NCBI RefSeq assembly: GCF_019175285.1 | Contig: NC_056528.1 | Coordinates: forward strand, 13,321,961-13,385,960 | Direction: 5' to 3' | From: Sceloporus undulatus | Lineage: Eukaryota > Chordata > Lepidosauria > Squamata > Phrynosomatidae | DNA length: 64,000 nucleotides | Part shown: positions 25,637-35,293 of the stretch, piece by piece | Layout of the letters: each line of letters begins with the position of its first letter | How positions within the stretch are numbered: position 1 is the first letter of the stretch | The notes under the pieces: generated by a model | Database searches by the model: none | What the model saw: the letters and a program-made list of their open reading frames with translations, nothing else | Told to the model about the DNA's origin: nothing | Program-made: the position numbers and the translations under genes

Positions 25637-28274
25637 TGAAAAGGAAGGGGCTGGGAGCTGCTGCAAGGAGGGAAATTTGCAAGGAGCCAAGCTGGACCAA
25701 GCCTCTCCTTTGGGCCAAAGATGGGAGCAAAGCCCAGGAGGAAAGGGGGGACCCTCGCCTAGACCCTTCCTTAAGAGGTGAGTTTAATCCAGAGCAAGTT
25801 TCCTTTCGCATTCTTTGGAGAGAAACGTGTGAACAGAAGGACACGGGTGTCTCTGGGAGCATCCCATAGTTCTTTCATGTAAAGGCAGGGGTGACCAGAT
25901 GTCCTGCCTGCAGAGGCACTGCAAAATGGAGGACATGCCCCAAGAAAAGCTCAACGCACTCATTGAAAGTTTATGCTTCTTTGCCATGCTCAAAATGGAG
26001 GGCATTTTGGAATTTCTTCTGGACAGAAGGTGGGAAATGGAGGACATGTCCTGGAAAGGAGGACATCCGGCCACTCTGATGCAAGAGGAAGAGCTGGTAG
26101 CTTCATAGGCTGCATCCAAACTGCAGAAATAATGCACTTTGGTCCCGCTTTAACCGCCACGGCTCAATGCTATCAAATTTTGGGATTTGTAGTTTTGTGA
26201 AACATTTAGCTGCCTCTTGTCAGAGAGCTCTACGCATCCTCATATTCCCTAGCATGGAGCCATGAGAGTTAAAGCGGTGTCAAACTGGATTATTTCTGCC
26301 ATGCAGATTCAGACATAGAATACACTACACTATTTCTCAGATCCAGGTTCTGAATTCTGTCCTATAGTCAAACAAGAAGTCCTTGCAAATAGAAATCTAG
26401 CGCTGCAAGGAGCAGGGATGGATGTAGCCAAGGGGGGGGGTCCATGGGGTCCGGACCCCCCCTTCCGTTAGATACAATGAATGGTATGTGCTGCCGCGCT
26501 GCTGTGCCCAAGTCCCATTATAATGGTGGCACTTAGTCTGGACCCCCCCTTCCCAAAATCCTGGCTACGTCCCTGCAAGGAGTTCAGGAAAATTTGTCTC
26601 CTTCTTATCAACTGAGTTTACAATCTGAGGGATTTTTAAGGATTCCTATTCTAATTTTTCCTTTCAGGACTCCGGCTGGAACCCAAAGAAATTGCAATGC
26701 AAGTTTCAAGTCTCCAGTAAGTATCTGTAGAAAGTAGGACGCAAACCTATTATTATTATGTTCAGATTAGATTTTGAGCAAGGTTTGGAAAGGGGGGGAA
26801 AGAGCGTCTCAAATTGTTGCGCTTGGGCATTTTATGGCATTTTCTGCCTTGTCCCTGCAATCGTGAACACTTGGGAAACCCAAATTATTATTTTTACCAT
26901 ATGAAAACTGGTGATCCTGACATTGCCAAGAGAACTAAAGAGATCAGACTCCTGTGGCTTTCTTTCCTCTATAAGGACTGGTTTTCTTCATGGAAAAGTC
27001 ATCTGATTCTGCTTTTTGACCCTGTGGCTCTTCTCTAACTGGATGTGCATTTCCCAGCCATTCATGTTGTGTGTCGAAATGCTTTATATTCATGGCTTTG
27101 GGCAAAAACAATTAAACCTGTCTCTGCTCCACAGGTTCCGTCTCCAAGGGCCTGCCAGCCTATGGATAAAGAGACTCTGCAGCGGGAGATTGAAGAGCTG
27201 AAGAACAAAAGTACTTATTTAGACCAAGAAATAGCACATCTATCAGCTGAGTATGTACTTGCTCACTTCTGATATACAACATAAGATGTATCTGGTGTGT
27301 GGTGTATAGATCTGGCACAAAAAATATAGGAACCAAAATGATTATAACAGGAAAGAATAGCAACTTCAGCAGTCCAAGGGTTACTTAAAGATTAGAGGAA
27401 CTATGAAAGGCTGGAGGGGAGAGCAGAAGGTGTGTGTTGGATTACTGAATCTATTGTATTTTGAATTGCAACCAATTAGTGTCCTTTTCTGATTTCTTCT
27501 CTTCACAGAGGATACAGCGTAGAGGAATTAGAAAGCCACATCGCTCTACTCCATGAATACAATGAGATAAAAGATACCGGACAAATGCTTTTAGGCAGAC
27601 TGGGTAAGAACCAAATGAGGAATTACGTTTGTGTACAGCTTCTTTTTTAAGCATTCAGAGGAAAATTTCAGTTGGTATAACGTAGGAGAAAAATACATCA
27701 CTGTTAGAAGTTCTTATTGTTATGGTCCAATGGTTGGGATGTGGACCTTCGGATACTGTGGGATTGCAACTCCTACCGTATCTCACTGTTAGCTATGTGG
27801 GCTAGAGCTTCTGGAAATTGCCCACTGACACCTGCAAGGCCATACAATTTCCACCCGTCGTAATCCCATGGAGCACACAAAGCCAACATCAGCTTCACGA
27901 TCCAACAGGAATCATGCAGTTCAAGGATGGGAAGCATATAGCACTTCAGATGTGCCAGACTGCAACTCCTATAATCTCTCACCATTGGATATGCACTGAT
28001 GGTAGAAAGTCTGGAGGACCACTGGTTCCCCATCCCTTGTAGTGCTGGATTTGTAGGGCAAGAGTGGATAATTTGAAATGACATAACCAGGGTAGGGAGC
28101 CATTGCTTGTCCAAGCTGAATATACCAGAGTGAATGCAAAGATACATGAGTGCAAGGTAACGGCAGACACACCTTCTCAGGTATTCCTTACTGTTTTTCC
28201 CTCTTCTAGCAGTGATCAGAGGGGTCACCACAAAGGACCTGTACCCTGCATTTGACCTGGATCTTAATGACTAG
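25629..28274 (+). CDS. SWI5: SWI5 homologous recombination repair protein, five coding exons
   Basis: SWI5 pairs with SFR1 (MEI5) and stabilises RAD51 filaments in homologous recombination in the nucleus. Exons: 25629-25777, 26668-26716, 27135-27250, 27509-27603, 28210-28274. Phases agree and give 157 residues. The last three exons match human SWI5 closely, with DKETLQREIEELKNKS, GYSVEELESHIALLHEYN and VIRGVTTKDLYP; they hold the coiled-coil SFR1-binding half and the conserved C-terminus ending DLDLND. Exon 2 (TPAGTQRNCNASFKSP) is supported by splice sites and phase. Exon 1 is weaker: it is in frame up to a good GTGAGT donor, but its start is ambiguous (ATG at 25629, or 25578 in the same frame) and a ZNF143-like motif overlaps it. 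The poly(A) signal is at 28551. Confidence 0.9.
26107..26316. mobile_element. MITE-like element with inverted ends in SWI5 intron 1
   Basis: The left end GCTGCATCCAAACTGCAGAA then ATAATGCA, and the right end (TGTCAAACTGGATTATTTCT, then CCATGCAGATTCAG), are inverted copies. The centre includes GGGATTTGTAGTTTTG. The same family occurs at 62200-62406. Confidence 0.75.
26413..26575. mobile_element. hAT-type non-autonomous element in SWI5 intron 1
   Basis: The ends are CAGGGATGGATGTAGCCA and the inverse TGGCTACGTCCCTG. The element is flanked by CAAGGAG on both sides (26406-26412 and 26576-26582), a 7-8 base target duplication as expected for hAT. A G/C-homopolymer-rich palindrome lies inside both ends. 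Confidence 0.8.
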
Positions 28275-28550
28275 AAAGAATACAAAAACAATGGCATCTG
28301 TTGAACAAAATGGTGAAAAGTACTGCAAGTTCAGATTTTCCAAGAAATACGATGGATCAATGGTATAATTCTCCCTTCCTTAATTTTAAAAGGTGGAGAA
28401 GTTGTTGACCTTGCTATCTACCAAGCATTGGAGTGGACAATGTGTTTTCCAAATTACCAGCTTTATTGAACTCTGGACACCTTGTTTTGTGTGTTATTGA
28501 TGTTTTTATTGTATTGTTTATCTTGTAAATCATCTTGTGATCTTGACTTT

Positions 28551-28556
28551 AATAAA
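28551..28556 (+). terminator. SWI5 polyadenylation signal
   Basis: AATAAA lies 277 bases after the SWI5 stop codon and is followed within 20 bases by a TG-rich stretch. It is the first canonical signal after the stop. Confidence 0.55.
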
Positions 28557-28559
28557 TTA

Positions 28560-29045
28560 ATGCATCCCTCTGGTGTAAGGGCATACTAACTGAAATAAAA
28601 CAGTAATGAGCTTATATACTAGAGAAAATGGACAATTTATATACCAGAGAAGCTGGCAACACACAAATCAAATCTTTGCAACTGCATTCAGTAACAAACC
28701 TCCACCAAGAGGAGTTTTGTTGTTGTGGGAGGACTTAACAAAGCGGTACAACCTGATATGAAGAATTTAGAGCTACACTTAGATAACAGTCAGGTTAGTG
28801 CTCTGTGTGGCTTATTGATTTTGGCTCACAAATCTTTTTGTGGACATTTCAACCACTGCATCAGCACATGTTCAGCAACTGTCCCTAATAGAAAGAAAAA
28901 AGGTGCAGGGAAGCAAGGAGTTCTCCAAGGTGTGGCACTAGCTTTTGGAAAGCTTTTTATAGTCCATGATAGGAAGGTGAGATTTAACAGTTGAGGTACA
29001 AAACAATCCATGGTTAGAGCTCCAGGACACTTTCCTTGCTTGAGC
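28560..29045. other. Tail-to-tail spacer between SWI5 and TRUB2
   Basis: The 3' ends of SWI5 (+) and TRUB2 (-) face each other here. The interval should hold the TRUB2 3' untranslated region. I see no coding signal and no clear repeat, and no canonical AATAAA on the minus strand before the SWI5 3' region. TRUB2 transcription may therefore end in or past SWI5 sequence: a minus-strand AATAAA sits at about 28505-28510, inside the SWI5 3' untranslated region. Confidence 0.4.
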
Positions 29046-32000
29046 TTAACCAGTCTTCCAAGCACAAGGTCCTAATTTTATCACTGAATCTGTCAGCAAG
29101 GTATTTCCTCCCCTGTTTTGCCTTATTTCTCCATCAGTCTGGCCATCCTCGGTCTTTCCATCTTCCTCATTTTCAGCCCAGAGGTCCTCTTGGTGAGCCA
29201 GGCTCTTTTCAATCTCACTCTTAACTTTGAGCCTAGATTTCAGGATGGCATTCTGGATGTTGGACAGGTTCCACTGCGTCCTCAAAAGGGCATCCTCCAG
29301 TGTGAAAACACCATCCCGGACCCTTCTGACTTGTGTGCACACAGCAGATGACTTCAGCTCCAACCCAATTTCATGAACTATCTTTCGGAGATACTGTTGA
29401 GTCTCGTGCAAGCAGTGAATTTCTAGAGGACAAGGGGGGAAATCACAGTAGTTGGCTCAAAAGAAATCTCTCTGGCAAATTAATAAAGTTAATAATAAAT
29501 AATACACTTTCACTGAAGAAACAAGTGTTAGAAGGAACTTCAAGGGTCATCTAGTGCCAGAAATCCACTCCTACAGCATCCCCGAAGGGTGACCATCTAG
29601 CCTCTGCTTAAAAACCTCTAATGAAAGAATCCATCTATTTTCTGAGGCAGTCTATTCTGCATTTGAACAGTCTGTATGTTCAAGAGGTTAAAATGGAATG
29701 TGGGTGACCCAGGTTGATAACTGTACGGACTAGAAATTTGGCTTTTGATTTAAAAACAATTGCAGAAACCTGCCTTAAGTATAAGAGAGACAGCCTGAAC
29801 CATACCCAGCTGGAATTCAGGAGGTGCAAACTGGAGACATCGCACTGCTGTGATCAAGGGTGGGCTTTTCTCCATGGGGCGAATTAATCCTCTCACAGCC
29901 AGCTCATAAGCCTCTTGTGTTTTCAAGTCAATGTTAGCATATCTGGAAGCACGCGAGGGTAAAGAATGGGACAGAGAAGGAAATTAGAAATCCCAGCTTG
30001 TTGGCGTTTGTGACATTCAACACTGTACATTTTGTCCACTCAGAACAGATCCAGTTATTCACAAGCCTGGCTATTTTGTGAGCAAACAGAATATAAATAT
30101 ATCCAGATATAATTGAAACTCATTCTCCAAAATTGTAATAGCTGAAAGAGTCCAAGTTTCAATCCTGTAATCTTCAAGCAGCCTTGGAAAGATGGTTGCT
30201 TAACCCTCTGAGATGCTGCCAGTGTAAACAGTACTGGCATACATAGACCAAAAGTCTGACTTGGTCCTGAATTCAGGAGGTGCAAACTGGAGACATTGCA
30301 CTGTGAAGGTCAATGTGAAAACCAAAAGGCAGTTTGTATTTTTGGGGAGACATTTATTGAAGACAATATTGTGTAAACTTCCAGGCACAAGGTGTCTGTT
30401 AAGTAGCAAGGTAGGAAGAAACTTATGAAGAGAAGAGCAATTGTTATCTATCTGTTTGGCCCAACACCTTGCTCTCTGCAATGCTGCTTTCGGCACCAGA
30501 TGTCCACCGGTGTAAATTGAAGTCAAATCAGGTTCTTAAAGGCTCCACTTTTTAAAAATTGTGTTGAAATCTGTGGGGGCCCAGGGAGCTCAGAAGCAGC
30601 TCTGGGGGCACACTTTGCTCTACATCGACCCCACCATAAAAGGATTAGTTTACAAATCTCCAAATAAATTCAGCTCTCAGACATTAGTATAGTCAGCTTT
30701 GGTTTACATGGTAAATATAACAAGCATGATTTCTTTTGCAAAAGGGAGTGTGCTTACAACACAGAACAGCATCCATTTTTCTACATTTTATCCACTGAAA
30801 AGCTCAGAATGTCCATTTTGTTTAGAGAAAGAACTTCTTCCAATGGCACAAGCAACCCTGAGGAGATACACTCTCCTGCTGGCTGAGTGATGGTCTTCTT
30901 CACTTTATGTCTCCCTTCCTTTCTCCTTTTCCGACCCACCCACCACCAAGCGTCTCCAGTTACCCAAGTCAAAGGGAAGCTTGGGTTTAGCATCGACTCG
31001 TCTTGCCTAGTCCAGAGAGTTCTGTGGGGTTCTTGCCCCACATCCTCTTGTCAAGGTTTCTCCTGTCCAGATAAGGGGGGCTGAGACTCCTGATCTGGGG
31101 TGTCCTCCTCCATTATAGTCTCCAGGTACCGGTCAGCTTCAGTCTCAGGACGCAGGACACACCATAACAAAATGGCCATGAATGTCAGGCTCAGCAGGGC
31201 CACCCGCCACAGCGGCTGCTGATGATCGCTGCCCATGGACCGGCTCACACTCCACGTCTTGGGGTTGGCAGGGCTCTTGAGGAAGCTTAGCGGTTCAGAG
31301 CTCTCAGGCTCCTGGTGCTCTTGGGGAGGGCGATAGTGGCGCAGCGGGAGGAACCAGAGGGGCAGAGGTCGCCTGGGGAGAGAAGGAAAGAGATGTGGGG
31401 TGAGGGGGGAGACAGCAGGATGTCTGACCGACTGCCCCACCCCACCCCTCTCTTCCTGCTCACCTCCAAAGGGAACTCAACAAAGGGGCAGTGGGATGTC
31501 AATGAGGCTGGAACCCCATTTGCAAAAGGGCTACTTTTTCAAACCCCATCAATCCTAAAATAGACAGCCAGTGTGGTCTAATGGTTAGAGTACTGGACCA
31601 GATGCTTGGAGATCAAAGTTCAAATTTCTGCTCAGCCAGAGACCCACTGGCTGATCTTGGGTTAAGTTACACTCTCCCAGCCTGAGGAAGGGAGCAGCCA
31701 CTTCAACTTCCATCATCCTTCACCACTGGCTATGCTGGGAGTTACAGTCCAGCAACATCTGGAGGGCCGCACTATACCTAAATCTAGTTTAGCCTGATCA
31801 ACAGTGGCTCTCGGATCATAGACAGGAAAAAGTCCCTTCCCATCACCTGGGATTTGACGGATCCAGACAGGAACCAATGCAAATAAGGTTAAGTCAACCA
31901 TTGACCTACAGACTCTCAGACTGAATACTTACTGCAACAAAGCCTTGTGATGGGATCCCTGGATAANNNNNNNNNNCAGAAAGAATCCGTTCCAGCTGCT

Positions 32001-34520
32001 CCCTGCTGATGTGATCTGCAGACGAGGAGGAGAAACAGTATTGAAGAAAGAATATGTACTAGCTGATCCAGCCTGGACTTCAGGCATATCTTCCATCTTG
32101 TCCATGGACAGTACCATTTTGACTTCAGAAGGATCTTATATTTGCAAGGGATTGCTGTGATACAGGATAAATCCATCATTGTCCACAAACTTGTCTTCAT
32201 GTTCAGAAGCAGTAGGCTACTTGGCAGGTGGAGGCAAACATTGGTTCTCAAATATTGGTCCTCCATGGTTTTGACTCCAGCTCCCACAATTCCTCACCAG
32301 TTGTCTCTCTGGCAGGGACATATGACAGGTCACATCCAAACCCAAACTGTGGCAGGACCAAAGATTGAGCACCTACTGTACCAGGGATCATATGGGCCAA
32401 GTGAATTCAAGACGGGGTAGGAGTTGTGTGGCCCATAAATGTGATCCGGTAAACAGATTTCAGCTAGGTGAGGGCGGACCTCAAAGTCATAGCCAAGAAG
32501 AGAAAGTGCTAGCAAGTTCCACTTACCAAATGTTGTCTTCTCAATCAGTTTGCCTTCATCTGAGAAGTCGTCAGTGGCTTTGCCAAACAGGCCACGAACC
32601 GTATAGGTCTTTGGAAAGAAGAAGGAATACAGTGTGGTGCATTTAACTTGGAAAAGCTTAGAAAACCCAGCTGGACTCCCCATTAGAGATGTGAAGACAC
32701 AAGGGAAAAATGCAAAATCGGTAGAGGGCTGCTTTTTCAAAGTCTTTTTTTCTAGAAAAATTGGGGGAAATGGATTATAGACTTTTTTCTCTTAGAATGA
32801 TGAACCGAATGTTTAAGACACAGCCACAAAATCATTGCTAAAAATGATGAGGAAATACAAAGGAACTTGGAGACTAACACTTATATCGTTGAATAATGAA
32901 GACAGACGAATGATACCCTACCCGGCTGAGATGAGCGTTGTACAAGTCAGTGAGCAGCTTGTTACCGCGACCCGCTCCAAGCACTGAAAGATACAAAGGT
33001 GGGGTTGGGGACAAGAGAGCTGTCAACCGATGGGCAGCTGGAGTTGGGTCTTTCTAGCTTCCTTTGGAAGGAGGTTCCAGAGTTTCTTGGAGCAACCACC
33101 AAGAAAGCCCTCTCTTGTGAGGGAGGCAGGAGGAGGACTAGATTCACCTTTCTTCTATATCTTTTCCTTTAAAAAAAATACAGCACCCACCCAATTAAAA
33201 AGTTTGGTTCCTGACAGGTTGTCTGAATAGGCAGGACAACAGGTCAGCCTCTTTTGGAAAGGAGCCTGGGAGCATCCACCAAGACATAAAACCAACAGGC
33301 CCAGTGCTTAATAAGCAAATATTGATGCCAAACTGTTGCCAAAACCAGTAGACTTATTCTGTCATTTTGACTGAAGGCAATTGAATACAAATTCACAACT
33401 TTCACCTACCAAGTACACCAGAAGACTTTTGGTCCAGGACATGACCTGCTCCAATTTTCAGGTGGGTGAATACCAGTCCAGAAACTGAATAGAAGGGAAA
33501 AAACCAATACAGTTGTTTTTCTCAGTTAATGAAGGAGAGGTGTTCCTGGGCATTGCTTCCTTAATGGTGCCACAGGCAGAACTCCCATCAGCCCCAGATA
33601 GCATAGCCAATGGGATGAGGGGAGTTGCAGTCCAACACATTCCTTGCCCTTGCTTGAAAGTATATTTGGCTCCTCATCCTCTCCACAACCACTTTTCTCC
33701 TCGCTTCTTACCTAATGGATGGTCAGCTAACACAGGGACTTGTGAAACCGTCATGGTCAGTTCCTTTCCATCCTTTCCATCCGTGGTGCTAGGCAGGAAA
33801 CGGACATGCTGTCGAGGTGGAGGCCGCTCCAATGCGTTCAGGTCTAAACACAGGGAAGAAATAAACATCTCATTACTAATTTCCTCCCCCCCAAAAAATT
33901 ATAACCAACTCTGATTAATTTTGTTGAAATCTGTACACTTCTAATTTCTAGTTTTTAGAATCGAATAACACAACAGAGAAACTTAGTTCTGCTTTCTAGT
34001 TATTAGACATAACCCAACCAGTAAACCTTCCTCCTGAGGCAGGGAATTAAAGTTGGGGACAGACTAAAACTAACATCAGTACTTGCCCACAGAGATCATT
34101 GGGGAATAGTTGCCCAATGTTCCCCTATGGGCAAGTATGGTTCCCTTCCCCTACAGGTAAGTGCTGCCAGTTGTTTCAGTACGCCCTTTAAAGAGTGTTG
34201 TGTGAAGGCACACAACAACATCAACAACCTCAACCAGAAAGAAGGCAGTTGGTGCTCACAAGCCCCTGGTTCCCAGCAGAGCCCTAAGGGAAAGGCATTA
34301 GGCGAAGAGACGGGAGAAGGGCGAGGCTGCTGGGCCACGGGAGTGAGGCGGGGGTTGTGGGGGGGGAAGGCTATTTCTGGGGCACCGAGGCAGGCAAGGC
34401 CCCCAGGCGCCGACCTTTGAGCAGCTGGGTCTCCACGGCGTCCCTGGCGGCCTTCCAGGCCACTCCGGGGGCCTTATAGACGGCGAAGAGCCCCTGCAAG
34501 CGAGCCCTGGCCGGCCTCAT
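29046..34520 (-). CDS. TRUB2: TRUB2, mitochondrial mRNA pseudouridine synthase, eight exons
   Basis: TruB-family enzyme of the mitochondrial RNA granule; the human protein modifies mitochondrial mRNAs. Exons: 34520-34415, 33843-33712, 33484-33410, 32983-32922, 32608-32527, 32015-31933, 29942-29806, 29422-29046. Omitting the ten Ns in exon 6, phases agree and give about 347 residues (human 331, with most of the excess at the C-terminus). Diagnostic stretches are ARLQGLFAVYKAPG at the start, GAGHVLDQKSSGVLG (the Asp is the catalytic residue of the family), YTVRGLFGKATDD, AYELAVRGLIRP and HEIGLELKSSAVCTQVRR. The basic N-terminus is plausible as a mitochondrial presequence. Intron 6 is about 2 kb and carries a UQCC4 exon on the same strand plus a partial copy of exon 7. 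The gene is divergent with COQ4, 543 bases between start codons. Confidence 0.96.
30269..30303 (-). pseudogene. Partial copy of TRUB2 exon 7 in intron 6
   Basis: These 35 bases equal positions 29813-29847 of exon 7 with one mismatch and lie in the same orientation, about 450 bases away. The minus strand still reads CLQFAPPEF. The copy ends inside the exon before the donor, so it lacks its splice site and is not a usable exon. It is a short local duplication or a templated insertion. Confidence 0.75.
31051..31372 (-). CDS. UQCC4: UQCC4 (CCSMST1) terminal exon inside TRUB2 intron 6; first exon not found
   Basis: UQCC4 (C16orf91, CCSMST1) is a small single-pass inner-membrane protein that helps assemble respiratory complex III. 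This exon encodes about 107 residues ending at a stop. They match the human protein over its conserved part: ANPKTWSVSRSMG, HQQPLWRV, then a membrane segment (VALLSLTFMAILLWCVL) and LRPETEAD. Human reads ANPHRWSVGHTMG, HQRPWWKV, WCYLREESEAD. The exon opens at a good pyrimidine tract and CAG acceptor (at 31373) and starts on the third base of a codon. The frame upstream meets a stop with no ATG, so a start must be spliced in. No convincing first exon was found between this exon and TRUB2 exon 6. It could be a nested gene, an exon spliced onto TRUB2, or a decayed relocated copy; the intact frame argues against the last. Confidence 0.75.
31967..31976. other. Assembly gap (10 N) inside TRUB2 exon 6
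   Basis: Ten Ns interrupt the exon. If the gap is closed to zero length, the flanks read I-L-S-V-I-Q-G, matching human TRUB2 (ILAVIQG), and the exon phase fits its neighbours. Ten real bases would shift the frame, so the Ns are probably a placeholder with no missing sequence. Confidence 0.85.
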
Positions 34521-35063
34521 GGCGAAGCTCCCTCCCCTTGCCGTGCTTCCCGATGGGTGCACCCTCCTTACGGCTCCGCTCCCTGGGCGCCGCCATTTGG
34601 GTCCGGCGCCGAATACCCTCCCCCCGGAAACAAGCCCCGCGGCGGAACCTTCCTTCGCTCCTCCAGAATTGAAGTGGACGATTGCTATGCCATCCCCACT
34701 TCTGGCCTTCCTCCTTTTCCACTCCCTCCCTTTCTTTTCCCCTTCCTTCCTTCCTTCCTTCCTCCCTCTTCCTTCCTCCCTTCCTTCCATTGCTTTGGAG
34801 GAGGCTCCTTACTACCAGCAGATGGCAATCCAGCCCCATCAAACTCTGCTGCTCTCCCAGCCTTCCTAGGGCTTTTCCCCGCCTCCATTCAGGGGAGGCT
34901 CAAAACTAAGGGCTGTCCCCCCCCCACCTTTGCAGCCAGGACCAATGGACCTGCGACCAGGAAATGCGCTGGCCTTTGTTTGGCCCCTTTCTCACGTGCA
35001 GCAGGGCTTCCACGCGTGTTAGCATTCCTCCGGGTCCTCTCTGCCCTGAGGCTGCTGCAGACG
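34521..35063. promoter_or_regulatory. Divergent TRUB2/COQ4 promoter region
   Basis: The two start codons are 543 bases apart and face away from each other, as in human, so they probably share a bidirectional promoter. The TRUB2-proximal half is CpG-rich and carries a YY1-type site (minus-strand AAATGGCGGC, about 34588-34598), 70 bases upstream of the TRUB2 start. A CCTT/CCCT-rich pyrimidine tract lies at about 34720-34795. Open frames on both strands here reflect composition. Confidence 0.55.
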
Positions 35064-35257
35064 ATGTGGCCTTTGCTGCTTCTTAGGAGGGCGCAAACTC
35101 TGCTGCTGGGGCTCAAAACCCCAAGAAGAACCCGCCATCCCTTTGGGATTTTAGGCAAGTCTTGGCATGTCTGTGTCTCCTGTTGAACCCCCCTTGGCCA
35201 CACTGCAGCAGTAATGCCGTTTGATGCATCTTTTTGGAAAGGCGGTATACAGTATAA

Positions 35258-35293
<36 letters not shown>

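Noticed and set aside
31713-31901. Minus-strand frame starting MVDLTLFALVPVWIR as a possible UQCC4 first exon
   Set aside because: Its nearest donor leaves one base while the exon needs two. It could only work with a second acceptor that would remove the best-matching N-terminal part, and it does not resemble a presequence.
34371-34909. Overlapping frames of 75-140 residues on both strands between TRUB2 and COQ4
   Set aside because: They are promoter composition and a CCTT-rich tract; only TRUB2 exon 1 within them is real.
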